Below, one piece after another: positions 21,656-33,691 of a stretch of DNA of 64,000 bases. The position numbers and the translations under genes are program-made. The DNA comes from Laguncularia racemosa (Eukaryota > Streptophyta > Magnoliopsida > Myrtales > Combretaceae). Every line of letters begins with the position of its first letter. The first letter of the stretch is position 1. The stretch covers positions 992,001 to 1,056,000 of the forward strand of contig JBBMOL010000132.1 in NCBI GenBank assembly GCA_037954665.1, read 5' to 3'. Under the pieces are notes generated by a model. That model did not search any database. It saw only the letters and a list, made by a program, of their open reading frames with translations, and was not told the origin of the DNA.

Positions 21656-24600
21656 ATGGGAGATCAAACACCTCCGACTGGCTCTTCTCGGACAGACCCT
21701 ATTGCTCTTGATGATCTGACATCAAGAATAACACAGATGCTACATCAAACACCCATACCAACAACCATTGATCCAGTTCTCACGTCCATGGGTGTAAAAC
21801 TGGATGGAACCAACTATGGCATCTAGTCGCAAGTTATGGAGATGTATATTGCGGCCAAGGACAAGCTGGGCTACATCAACGGAGACTTACCAAAACCGAT
21901 GGAAACAGACCCTACGTTTAGAAGATGGAGAACAGAGAACGCTGTGGTTAAGGGATGGTTAATTACATCTATGGAACAGAATCTGATTGGAAATTATATC
22001 AGATTTCCAACTGCTAAAGCTGTGTGGGATGCGGTTGCGACGACATACTTTGATGGCACCGATACCTCACAAGTCTATGATATAAAGCGGAAGGTGTCAA
22101 GAATGAGACAGAATGGAGGATCACTGGAAACATATTACAATGCACTTCAAAGATTGTGGAGGGAAATTGACTTTAGGCGACCAAATCCTATGCATTGTGA
22201 TATTGATATAGAGAAGTACAACTCTATGCAGCAGGAAGATAGAGTATACACTTTCCTAGATGGTTTGGACGATCGGCTGGATAGCATTTGAGCCGATACA
22301 CTTTGTATACAGCCACTCCCGTCCGTAGAACAAGCATATGCATATGTTAGAAGGGAGGATCAAAGACAAAGTGTGATGTTGATGAAAGAATAAACTTTGT
22401 CTAGTGCAGTGATGATGTCCAGGGGAGGACCAAAACTGCAGTAGAAACCTATTCTTCACATGCTTCAACACGAAAAAAGAAGCCCTGCCACAAGAACAAG
22501 GAATCAGACGGTAGAGAACGGTTGTACTCATTGTGGAAACACCAAACATACAAAGGATACTTGCTTCAAGATACATGGATATCCAGATTGGTGGCATAAA
22601 CTGAAGGAGAAAAGAAAACGAGAAGTAGGCCATGTTGCGAATGTTGCTATGGAGATGGTGAGCACGGAAGCCAATCTCTCCCTTATCCTACAGGGAGAGT
22701 CATCCACAACAAAAGAAAATTGTTCCTCAGCGAAGGATGAATCAGGTAATCAAAGGTGGATTATTGATTCTAGAGCCTCAGATCATATGACTTTTGATCC
22801 TCAAGATGTCAGTAGGAAAGCCAACTCGAACAGAACCTACATCATAAACGTGAATGGGGAAAAATATCCTGTGATTGGTTCTGGAGAAGTTGTTTGTTCG
22901 CCCACACTTCATCTGCCAAACACCTTACTTGTTCCGTCCCTCTCTAACAAACTGATCTCAGTAGGAAAAGTTACGGAGGATTTGAATTACTGTGTTCTAA
23001 TGTATCCAAAATTTTGTGTATTTCAGGACATCCTCACCAAGGAGATCATTGGTCGTGGTACTAAACGAGAGGGGATATACTACTTGGAAGAGTTCAGTGG
23101 GAGCAAATTATATAAAGTGAGCAAGGAGGACACCAAGAAGCAAGACGTCTGGCTGTAGCATCACAGATTAGGACATCTATCATTTACGTATATGAAGTAT
23201 TTGTTTCCAAGTTTGTTTCATGACACTCCTGAAAAATTGCTAAAGTGTCAGTCGTGTATCTTAGCTAAGAGTCATAGAGTTACATACCCAATAAGCAATA
23301 GAAGATGCAACAAACCATTTATGTTAGTACATTCAGATGTGTGGGGACCTGCAACTATCTCAATGTCTTCAGGAATAAGATGGTTTGTGATCTTTGTTGC
23401 TGATTGTACTCGTATGACTTGGCTATATTTGATGAAAAATAAGAGTGAAGTTACTGAGATTTTCAAAACATTTCATATGATGGTTAGGACTCAATTCTCG
23501 ACAAATTTGCGGATACTTCATACTGACAATGGGGGGGGGGGGAATTTGTTAATACAGAATTGATGAATTATTTCAGAATTCATGGGCTAAATCATGAGAC
23601 AACATGCGCACACACTCCACAACAGAATGGTATAGCAGAGAGGAAGAATAGACACATACTTGAAACAACTAGAGCCCTCTTGATATCTGCTAATGCCCCT
23701 AGGAGATTCTGGACTAATGTCGTAACTACTGCTGTTTACTTGATGAATCGCATGCCTTACAAAGTGTTGAACTGCAAAACTCTATTACAAGTCTTAGCTC
23801 AACATGAACCATTGCCCTCAATTTTAATGCTCCCTGCAAAGGTGTTTGGATGTGTAGTATATGTTCATCTGCATAGGACAGAACGAATGAAGATTGACCC
23901 ATGTGTTGTCCGGTGCATATTCCTAGGCTATGCGACTCACAAGAAGGGATATCGGTGTTTTGATCCATTGACTAGACGTCTCTGTATAACAATGGATGTT
24001 ACTTTCTTGGAGACAGAGATGTTCTTTCAAAACCCGGATTCATCCTCATCTATTCAAAGAGAACTAGTTGATGATGAACGAGGAAGTCAGAAAACTGATT
24101 GGGAAATGTGGCCTGATACATCAACCTTCCAGGATGAGAGTAGCAGTCATATCCATGGAAACATGGAAGAAAGAGGATCCACAGAATCTGAGAATGAAGG
24201 AAATGAAAGGCAAGAACATTCCATCCTAGAGGAATTCACTCAGAGACAACAACCTTCACTGGAACAAGATACAACTCCAAGTTTAGTACCAACAGACCAA
24301 GCTCCTGAGGATGCAGCAAAGGTACAATTCCTTGAACCATCATCTAATTATAAATTATCTTTTAGGAACAACCGAGGCAAACCACCAAATTGCTGCACAC
24401 CCGACCATGGTGAAACCAAAGCAAAGTATCCAATTGCACATCACATCAGCACTAAGAGGATGGCACAACCACTGAAGAATCTGGTACACCAACTGTCATC
24501 TGAGATAGTACCAAGCTCGATAGAAGAAGCCTTATAGGACTCTAGATGGGTTAAGGCTATAAATGAGGAAATGGAAGCACTCCAAAAGAATGATACTTGG

Positions 24601-26035
24601 AAGCTTATGCCAATGCCAAAAGACAAAAAGGTGGTAGGATGCAAATGGGTGTTTTCCATAAAATATAAATTTGAAGGGATGATAGATAGATACAAGGCAC
24701 GGTTGGTGGCAAAAGGATACACTCAAATGTATGGCATTGACTACTAAGAAACATTCTCACCCGTGGCAAAGTTAAATACAGTCAGAGTATTACTCTCACT
24801 TGCTGCAAATTTGGATTGGCCACTACTCCAATTTGATGTAAAGAATGCATTTCTACATGGAACATTAGAAGAAGAAGTGTACCTAGATGTCCCACCAGGA
24901 TACACTGCATCACAAACAGGGATGGTGTGCAAATTGGAGAAGGCGCTATACGACTTAAAGCAATCCCCAAGAGCATGGTTTGGACGATTCAGTATGGCTA
25001 TGAAGAACTACGGCTACAAACAGTGCAACTCAGACCACACTCTGTTCCTGAAGCGTCGGAAAGAAATGATAACAGCCTTGATTATTTATGTGGATGACAT
25101 GATCATTACAGGGAACGATAATGAGGAGATGGGAAGATTGCAAGATCAGCTAGCATCAAAATTTGAGATGAAGAATTTGGGAGGCTTAAAGTATTTCCTT
25201 GGGATCGAAGTAACAAGATCAAAACAAGGAATCTTCCTCTCACAAAGGAAGTACATCCTTGATTTGCTAGCGGAAATAGGGATGCTTGATTGCAAACCTC
25301 TAGACACTCCAATTGATCAAAATCACAAACTTGGATAATCTCAACATCAAGCTTCCACAAATAGGGAAATATTTTAGAGACTAGTGGGAAAGTTGCTATA
25401 CTTATCCCACACGAGACCAGACATTGCATATGCAATAAATCCGTTGAGCCAATTTATGCACAATCCAAGTGAAGAGCATATGGAAGCTGTGAGGCGAATA
25501 TTGCGATACTTAAAGGGATCACCGGGAAAAGGACTTCTGTTTAGGAAACACAATCACCTCCGTGTGGATGGATACTCATATGCGGATTGGGCTGGAAGTG
25601 TCACGGATAGGAAGTCGACATCCGGATACTTAACATTTGTTGGTGGAAACCTTGAGAAGCAAGAAACAAAAGGTGGTGGCATTGTCAAGTGCAGAAGCGG
25701 AATTTCATGGTATGGCTAAAGGACTATGTGAACTACTTTGGCTAAGAGAGTTGTTGAAAGAAATTGGATACACATTCGAATATCCAATGAGATTGTTTTG
25801 TGACAATAAAGCTGCTATCGAAATTGCACAAAATCCAGTTCAACATGATAGAACGAAGCACGTTGAGATTGATAGACACTTCATCAAAGAAAAGCTTGAA
25901 GAGAAGATAGTTCAATTTCCTTTTGTGAAGTCAGAAGAACAACTAGCTGATATGTTAACAAAAGGTGTCTCGAGAAGAATCTTTCAAAATTCACTTATCA
26001 AATTAGGCATGGAAGATATCTTCGCACCAACTTGA
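21656..26035 (+). pseudogene. copia element 2 gag-pol polyprotein remnant
   Basis: The first Met is at 21656 (MGDQTPPTG). Gag spans about 21656-22620 and ends with the zinc knuckle CTHCGNTKHTKDTC. Protease: IIDSRASDHM at about 22765, where the Gly of the family's D-S-G triad is Arg. Integrase: CQSCILAK, HSDVWGPA and HTDNGG near 23520, then PQQNGIAERKN. RT: the catalytic YVDDMIITG at about 25088 is intact. RNase H: YADWAGS near 25578, and SSAEAEFHGMA. The end is KLGMEDIF. One frame runs from 21656 to 23530, a second from 23542 to about 25665, and a third to the stop at 26033. In-frame stops lie near 21824, 22289, 22391, 22441, 23156, 24535, 24745, 25336 and 25374. The first frameshift coincides with a run of twelve G at 23531-23542. 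Confidence 0.93.
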
Positions 26036-26041
26036 GGGGGG

Positions 26042-26222
26042 GGTTGGATATTCTACAATCTCTAGAATAAGGGAAACAAAATATTTAGAACAAAAATATA
26101 ATACTAGTATATATATGATAGATGTAGTTTCCTTTCCTTGAATATATACTTGTACAAAATAGAAGATTGTATCAACTATATATATTGCTAAAGAAGTAAA
26201 ATAAAGATAAGCTTTTCAAACA
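26042..26222 (+). repeat. 3' LTR of copia element 2 (181 bp)
   Basis: Starts GGTTGGATATTC, with the first base T changed to G relative to the 5' LTR, and ends TTTTCAAACA. The purine tract gagggggggg (26034-26043) abuts or overlaps its start. Confidence 0.92.
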
Positions 26223-26227
26223 GTATT

Positions 26228-26795
26228 TACTGCATATCTATAATAATCTATAAGCATATAGTGTTAATATATGAATTGTAAAATCTTTTTAGTAAATATT
26301 ATTTCTATTAATAAGTATACTCTAAACTAATATTTGCAATTTAACGTAGAATTTCAGCCAGTTTTATAATAAAGAAAAACAACGTGTGGACATGAGTAGT
26401 CGAACATTTGTTGGTGTCGGTGACAAGAAGTAAGCATAAGAATTTGACGAGTATTGGTGCTCAATCTACTGCTTCTTTTGCTATACTACTCCATGGACTC
26501 ATCTCTCTTTTCTGTTGTCTCTGTGTGTTAGAGGAGGGTGCAGTGAGTGTGCATTTCTGGAGCTTGGAATCGGAACGTATAAGATAGGGTTTTTCCTTAA
26601 CAGGTCATCTCTCATATCTGTAATGTCACATTACATTAATGCCAAGGAGAAGACACAACGTCATGTCAAATAACATATGCAAGCCAAATAAATGAAATTG
26701 ATAAATACTCCTTGACGGCCGAGTAGATGCATCAACAAATGTAAAAGACATTAAATACTCTCATGTGAAGACCTGATTAATTCCTAACCCAACAT
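26228..26795. other. Non-coding DNA between copia element 2 and repeat copy B
   Basis: No gene supported. On the minus strand 26460-26600 resembles a plant 5' leader (aaaaccctatc and CT-rich blocks), but no coding exon follows. Confidence 0.35.
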
Positions 26796-27895
26796 AACAA
26801 TACAACTTGAACCAGATCCAATCAGGAACATGATTATAAAAATAAAAATATAAAGTTATATGAAATGTCATGTCTATCTAAGCAAAATACCAATTGAGAT
26901 TTAAGACAAATTACAGAAGATATTCAAATTCTATATCAATTACATATGTTTTATCTTAATAAAAGTATGGTATGGCCATAATTGCCGGTTATCTCTACAT
27001 AAACAAGTCATACTACCAAAACTACAAATTGGCTAAATTCAGCTTAAGCTGTTTAGGTGGCAGTCTCCCATCCCTAAACTACACCCACACAAATTCAACA
27101 TTAGTGAAAATTCAAAGATTTCATGAAGAACGTTTTCCTATCGTTTTTTTTTTTTTTTTAGCATACTCTTTATAATTCTTAAATATTATCACAAAAATCT
27201 CAAGAGAACGTAATCAGTAGTTTTTTTTTTAGCGATGGGTGAAATACTAAATAAGGAAGGGGATTTCCTCATTATGAAAAGCATAAATCATTTTTCCACT
27301 CTCGATTGACATTTCCCATCCTATTAAATCCACTATAGTAAGTATTTGGGCCACCATTTCCATCCCTCACCACCATTTGTCCTACTACTAGTTATTGGAA
27401 CCTATTCAATTTGTTACCGTAGTAGCTACCATTTATAAAGTTTTTATTATAATAAATATAGATAAAAATCCTGAAGAAGTTTTTCAAACTATCACTCCTA
27501 ATGGAAATGATCCTTTTTTTCCCATGAGAAACTCGTTTACTACTATAATGAGCATATCATCAAACAGCTTTAATGCACCATTTATCTACTATTACCGCTT
27601 CTTCATTCTCCACACGTTTAGAATCAATATCCTGAGTTTTAAGAATACAAGAGTTAAAATCGTGTTAATGCAATTTAAAACCGTATCTTGGGAATATTCT
27701 AAAGGTTGTACTCTTGGAAATATTTTTATAGGAGACATATTTTAAAAAAAAAATTATTGGAAAAATACAATGTTAATTTCATTTCCCCACTTTTCAACAG
27801 CATTAATAAGGAAAAAAAAAGTAAATTGAACAAATAAACAATAGTTCAATACTCCATAAATACAATGCATAAAATTAAAATCTAATGTACATTAA
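26796..27895. repeat. Dispersed ~1-kb repeat, copy B
   Basis: Same orientation and order as copy A (4186-5185), about 22.6 kb away. Shared runs include 'acatatgttttatctta' and 'gcaccatttatctact'. Copy B carries an extra block at about 27645-27770, absent from copy A, and T-tract expansions at 27146, 27222 and 27512. It has no coding capacity. Confidence 0.7.
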
Positions 27896-28188
27896 AGCTT
27901 ATGTGATGACTATACTATTATTGATTATTTATTTTGGCAATATCTAGCGATCTATTAAATATGAAAGTTCTATAATACATCCTTTAGCAAAACATCCAAT
28001 TGACCTTAGCTAGCTATAGGTCTCATGTGTTCTATCCTCATACAAATCCACTCCTACATTCACATTATTATTAATATCAAAAACACTGTTCTTGATAAAA
28101 AACTTAGCAAAAGGCAAGTGAGTTATATTTTTCATCAAAAATTGCTTCTTTCCCAAAAGACCATCTTTGGTGGGCTTAAACATAGGAA

Positions 28189-28475
28189 AGGGTCAGGTTA
28201 ACCCATTGACTCGGCTCGAGCCAATTGGGTGGGTCCTAGTCGATTCACTTATGAACCCATTGGTTTGATAAGTTAAGTAGGTGAACTAGCATTTGCAAGC
28301 AAAAAAATAAAAAATAAAAAATCGGACTAGTTCATGAGCTTAACTGGCTTGTGAACCACCGATTCACTCGAACTAACTTAGCCCTTCCTACCATAGGCTA
28401 GTGTCAGTTCAAGCCACTCTTAACCCGTAACCCAATAAGTCAAGGCCGAGCTCGAGTCGATTTTGAACTGACCTT
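28189..28475. mobile_element. MITE-like foldback element
   Basis: The left end (gggtcaggttaaccc..gactcggctcgagcc) is an imperfect inverted complement of the right end (gagctcgagtcgattttgaactgacc). The interior is non-coding and partly foldback, with a (aaaaat)n run. Length is about 286 bp. The TIR sequence and size suggest a hAT-type MITE. No exact target-site duplication was found. Confidence 0.45.
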
Positions 28476-28479
28476 ATGT

Positions 28480-31400
28480 CTAGGTGAGCTTGTCTGTTGC
28501 TTTGTTTCCATCATGGAGAACCCTATAAAAAATAATGTCATTAAATTCCTTTACAAGATTCTTACACATCTTTATGACATATGGACATAGGTCATACATA
28601 TTAATATCCTTGGTTAACCACTTAATTGCAACATGTGAGTCAATTTTAACCACAATATCAAGTATGTCCTTTTCCTTTACCAACAATAACCTCTGTCTAA
28701 TGGCCTAAAGTTCTACTTTCAAAGGAGAAGTTCCTACAATTTTCCTACTAAATCCCCCTCAAATGTTAGCATTTGGGTCTCTAATGGTACATTTGATTCT
28801 TGCTTTTTTCCCCATATTTTGATACTACTCCATCGCAATTTATTCTTAGCCATCCTCTATTTGGGTGTTTCCTACTTTAATTGAATTTCTTTCCAAGTTT
28901 AGTTTTTTTCGCTCTTGTTCTCATGTACCATTTTTTTGCCTCCATCTACATCTACACCTTCTAATCCATAATATTTTTCTCTAGCATAAAGATCCTTCAA
29001 TTCCTTTCTCTCCATATTCCTCCGATTTAGAAGAGAAATTTTACATTTTAAGATGGTTTTATTTCTCTTTAGTTTTGTTGCCTTATTTCTATTCCGATTG
29101 ATTCATTTTGCTAGTGTCTTATTTCTTGTTGTTGCCAATATTATTTAACAAGGTTACACTCCATGAATAGATGCCGCATTATTTCTTGTTGCTGATTACA
29201 TAACACACATTACTGACTCATGTTTATTCCTCGTTTTTCTAGATTATCCTATGTGGCCAATCTATTGTGCAACAATCTACAACAACATTTAGATCCTTGG
29301 AGTTATTGGAGTTTTCTAGATCCACTCTCAGTATACTTCATCTCCATTGCGTTCTTCCTCTTCACATAAAAGCTTATAGATTGCTCCCGTACTAACTTCA
29401 TTGTTTGGGTCATAAGGCCATATCAGTTTGTTCTCCCCACCATCAACATTTTGGAGTTATATATTTCCTAACTTGGCCACAATACTTTCATTAATCGAAT
29501 ATCCAATCATTTCCTCTTTCCATTTCCCTATTCTATCTTAAGCTTTAGCCAGTGTTACTTTTTCCTTTTCCTTATTCATCGATCTTGTTAACTAGCTTCT
29601 CACTTCCTCTCCCATTGTCCATTTCTCTCTCTAAAAGTAAAGAGAACACCTATTTTTTATTCTTAAGATTAGCTTCTAGTTCTCGACACATTCTTTTTAT
29701 AGCTCCTAATAATCCCGGCCCATTCTTCCTCTTACATTCTTCATGCCTTCCTATATATTTTTATCTCATTAGTTTGGTCCATATTAAGTTAGTTCTCTTC
29801 ACACTCCATGCCAGCTTAACCATATTTACTCCACTTCTTTTCTTGAGATCTATAAGTCCCAAACCTCCATCCTCCTTGAGCTTTTTCATTTTCTTCCACA
29901 AAATCTAGTGACATTTCCTATTAGACTCCAATGAGACCCATGAGGAATCCCTATGCATCATGTCTAACCTATTGGTCAATCGTATTGGAAGTAAGATAAC
30001 GTGTAGATAATAGCTACTTACACTCTCCAACACTAACGAGACTAGCACTTTCTTTCCTACCATGTTGAGTAGATTTGCCTTCCAACTTGCCAAATTTCTC
30101 CTTATCTTCCCTACAAGAAACTTTCGGTCTGAGTATCCTAATTTTCCTCCCTCTTTAGCTAGACTACCTAGATACTTTCTCATGTTTGCACTATGGTTTA
30201 TATTAAAAATGGTACGCATTTCTCTTTTAGCCTCTTCCTCCATATTTCTTAAAAACACCACACATGATTTGTTGTAATTTATTTTTTGTCTTAACTTGAC
30301 TCCAAAGGCTTCTATGATCCTTTTCATAATACTGGCATTTTCTTTTGATGCCTCTGCTATAAGCAAGATATCATTTGCAAAGAACATGTGGGAAAACTTG
30401 ATATTTGTCCCTTTCAGTTTTTTATAGTTTCCATATTCCTTCTTTAACCAATATGCGAATTGCTCTACTTAACATTTCTATAGCCATTATGAATAGGTAT
30501 GGTGACATTAGGTTTCTCTACCTTAAGCCTCTACTAGCTTGAAATTCTTTTAACATTAGCCCCACTCCTAATTGCCTGGAAGTTGGTAATAGTTAGTTAG
30601 ACCCAATCAAATCCACCCATCTTTATGGGTGCCTCAAGCTAATCAAGGTATGTCTTATAAAGTCCCACTCTATTCTATTGTATGCTTTTTCGAAGTCTAG
30701 TTTTACATTCATCCATCTCTTTTTCCTCTTCTTACTTTTGATTGTGTGTAGCAACTCTTGAAACACTATAATGTTGTCTCTAATGTTTTAGCCTGGAATG
30801 AAGTTGACTTGTTTCGAGCTTATGATTTCTTTAAGAAATGGCCTTATTCAATTAATAAAGATCTTTTTTACTATTTTACACAATGTGGTACACAGGTTAA
30901 TTGGTCTATAATCCTTCAACCTATTTGCTCTTAGCATCTTTGGGATCAGCACCAATAGAGTCTTGTTAAATTCTTTCAAGAATATCTTTCTTCTAAAGAT
31001 GCTTAAAATTGTGTTATAAACTGAGTTCTCCACAATGTCCTAACATTCTCTAAAGAACTCCCCATGGAATCCATCAATTCCTAATGTCTTATTTCTTCCA
31101 ATACTCCATAAATCTTTCTTAATTTCAACCAAAGATACCTCATGTTCCAAGGCTCTAGTTGCTTCTTCTCATAATTCTTCTAGTTCACACATCCAACTTG
31201 GAGGTTGATCTCTACAAAACTATCTTTTAGAAGTAAAGAGTTTCTAAAAGTATGTATTCATTAGATTTTCAAGTTCTTTCTCCTCCATGACCTATTTACC
31301 TATGTCATCAAATAGTCTTAAAATTCTTGACTTTGATCTCTGGGCTAACATATTGACATGAAAAAATTTCATATTTCTTTCCCCTTAGATGATCCATCTT

Positions 31401-31900
31401 AATGGAGTCTTAGCTACCTAAAGTTTCTCTTCTTGATTCCTCACTTCTTCCAACTCCCTTTGCAAGAACTACTCTCTATTCAAGAGGTTTTGTGTTGGAT
31501 ATATATTAATCCTCCTCTAAACATCTTTAATTTTCTATAAGAACCTCTAAGTCCCCTAGGCCTCTAATGGTGGGCCAACATCATATTTCTTTGACAAAGT
31601 TGTTAAAATTTGAGTCTTCAAGCTACACAGATTGAAATCAAAATGGCCATTTCTTTCTTAGACCCCCCTTTGTCGTTGGCTACGTATCCAATAAAATTGG
31701 ATATTGATTTGATTGTCTAGATGTTAAATGAAATAATTTTGCCTTCGGAAATGCCATCCTTTGTTCATGATTGGTCTATGCCCTATCAATCCATGATCGT
31801 ATAATATTCGATAGTGGTTTTGTTTCCTTACCTAATAAACCTCAGTCCAATAAATCCTAAGTTTACCATACCTGTCATTCATGCAATCCTAATATAGATT
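28480..31900 (-). pseudogene. LINE (non-LTR retrotransposon) ORF2 pseudogene
   Basis: In minus-strand order: a weak endonuclease-end-like region (about 31900-31560), RT start (31033-30848, LIPKMLRANRLKDYRPINLC), RT core (30387-29905), a long degraded linker (29900-28700) with a Cys/His/Trp-containing stretch, and a C-terminal RNase H remnant (28686-28480, KIDSHVAIKWLTKD then DGNKATDKL). The RT catalytic box reads FFANDILL, where the family has FADD, so the first catalytic Asp is Asn. This order (EN-RT-RNase H) is that of plant L1-type LINEs. Stops and frame changes are frequent. The 3' end and poly(A) cannot be placed; a MITE-like element abuts the stop. Confidence 0.8.
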
Positions 31901-31968
31901 AGCATGTGATTGGATAATATTCTTACCTTACACCAACACCACCACCCCTGCCACCCCACCCCCATTGA

Positions 31969-32341
31969 TAATGTTCAATGAAATAAATGTTTTATTTATT
32001 TCTTTGATTAATTATTAGAACAAACCCCACTAACCTTGGTTTTGTCACCTGTGGAGGTATTTGTTCTTGCAATTTATTTATTTAATGTTCTCCAAGGTTA
32101 AGCCGCCTTCTGGAGTTTAATTTAATGTTTTTATTAATTTAATGTTTTCTTTAATGTTTCCGCAATTTATACTCTGATTATTTAATGCTTCTTTCTTTAA
32201 TTTTTTACATAATGTATCATCTCTACCGCAATAACTAGACTGCCTTAAGACGTTCTCTTCCTTCTGGGAAGAGTCCCCTTCCGTTCTTGTCTCCTGTTGG
32301 TATTAGAGCCAAGGGGGGAGTATATAGTTAGTTTGAATATT
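31969..32341 (+). repeat. Left partial copy of the viral leader (373 bp)
   Basis: Collinear and nearly identical with 37253-37625, both 373 bp. It starts taatgttcaatgaaataaatg and ends tttgaatatt. It has the leader poly(A) signal (aataaa, 31982-31987) and a primer-site motif, but no promoter. Downstream it joins coat-protein sequence instead of the rest of the leader. Confidence 0.9.
32298..32310 (+). promoter_or_regulatory. Primer-binding-site motif in the left leader copy
   Basis: TGGTATTAGAGCC, one mismatch from the tRNA-iMet complement TGGTATCAGAGCC. A second, exact motif lies 43 bp further at 32341-32353, exactly on the leader/coat-protein junction. Confidence 0.75.
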
Positions 32342-32353
32342 GGTATCAGAGCC

Positions 32354-33112
32354 AACAACCTATCTTATGGAGAGTTAACCTCTTATGTGTATAAGATAGA
32401 AACCTAAATATATAACACAATTAGGTTGCATAAGCAACTTAAAAATGAGAAGAAAATGAAAAAACAAAGTCTTGGTGATTTCTGTTCGCAGTATGATCCA
32501 TCATTTGTTTTTTATTCTAAAAAATGTTCAGAGTGTAAGAAGAAATCTAAGAGAAAATTTAAAAAGAAAAAGAAAAATTTCTCTAAAAGATTCAACAAGG
32601 ACTCTGAAAAAGAAGATTCTAAAAAGGATAATTCTAAGAAAAAGAAACCTTTTAAAAGAATCAAATGTTACAGATGTAGGAAATACGGTCATACAGCTGA
32701 TAAATGTAAAATCGGTAAAAGACTAGATGCCCTATATCTGGATGAACATGTAATGGAAGATATCCTGCAAATATTTGTAGAAAAAGGATATTCTTCTAAT
32801 GCTCCTTCATTTTCAGAAGAAGAAGGGATTCAATTGAATGATATTGAATCATCTTCTGAAGAAGAAATCAATGTCCTAACTAAGGAAGAAGAAGAATTTC
32901 TTTTAAAGTTAGATTTAATGACAGACAATGAGAAATTAAGATGGTTAGAAAATTCTAAACCAAAATCTTTAATTTCTAATAATTTAACCTATAATTTGAA
33001 TGAAGTTCTCAATAGGAGAAAGTCCAGAGATCATAGACCAGTTACGGTAAATGATCTTCATAATGAAATTAAAATTCAAAAAGAAGAAATCAAAGAATCA
33101 AAATTGATGTAA
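32354..33112 (+). pseudogene. Viral coat protein, C-terminal part
   Basis: The frame begins without a start, right after the leader junction, has a stop near 32405 and is open from 32426 to 33112. It contains a long Lys-rich basic region (about 32537-32660) and the nucleic-acid-binding zinc knuckle CYRCRKYGHTADKC (about 32668-32709, CX2CX4HX4C), then acidic Ser/Glu-rich sequence. This is the arrangement at the C-terminus of caulimovirid coat proteins. The N-terminal half lies at 41083-42390, on the other side of the locus. Confidence 0.85.
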
Positions 33113-33667
33113 AACAAATTGCAACAAGAATTCTTTGAATTCAAAACCAAAAATGGAACAGAATATTCAGATGACTCTAAATATGAAAGTTCAACCAATG
33201 AGAAATCTGGAAAGGAGGTCAATCCAGATTATTTAATGTAATTAGTAGAAATAACTACTAGGAAATGGATAATTAATGTAACAATTAGGATAAATAATGA
33301 ATTTGTCCTAAAAACTACTGCACTATTTGATACAGGTGTAGATTTAAATTACTTTAGAGAAGGGTTAATTCCAACAAAATATTTTGAGAAAATCACCCAA
33401 TTTCTAAGTTCTACATCCGGTAACAAATTACCCATTAATTTTAAATTACCTAATGCTGAAGTTGTTAAAGATAATGTTTCCTACAAAACTACATTCATTT
33501 TAGTAAAAAATTTGAAGCAGAATGTAATATTAGGAACACCCTTTATCAACTTAATTCAACCTTTTAAGGTTAACAATAAAGGGATTGAAACAAATTATCT
33601 CAAAAGAAAAATCTGTTTTAATTTTGTTTCAAAACCACAAACCAAAATGATTAATGAGCTTAAGTAG
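33113..33667 (+). pseudogene. Viral aspartic protease
   Basis: Same frame as the coat-protein part and RT. The catalytic triad D-T-G is present at 33329-33337 (LFDTGVDLN), followed by a NVILGTPFI motif typical of retroviral-type proteases. Stops at 33113 and near 33239 and 33665 interrupt it. It would cleave the polyprotein. Confidence 0.85.
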
Positions 33668-33691
33668 AACTCAATTTCTGAGTTAAACTGT

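Larger units (their letters stand above)
21412..26222 (+). mobile_element. Ty1/copia retrotransposon 2, full-length but decayed
   Basis: Two 181-bp LTRs (21412-21592 and 26042-26222) flank a full set of gag-protease-integrase-RT-RNase H sequences. The flanks carry a perfect target-site duplication gtatt (21407-21411 and 26223-26227). A tRNA-iMet primer site directly follows the 5' LTR and a G-rich purine tract precedes the 3' LTR. Total length 4.81 kb is normal for copia. By eye the LTRs differ at about eleven positions, so the insertion is not recent. Stops and two frameshifts disable the polyprotein. Confidence 0.95.
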
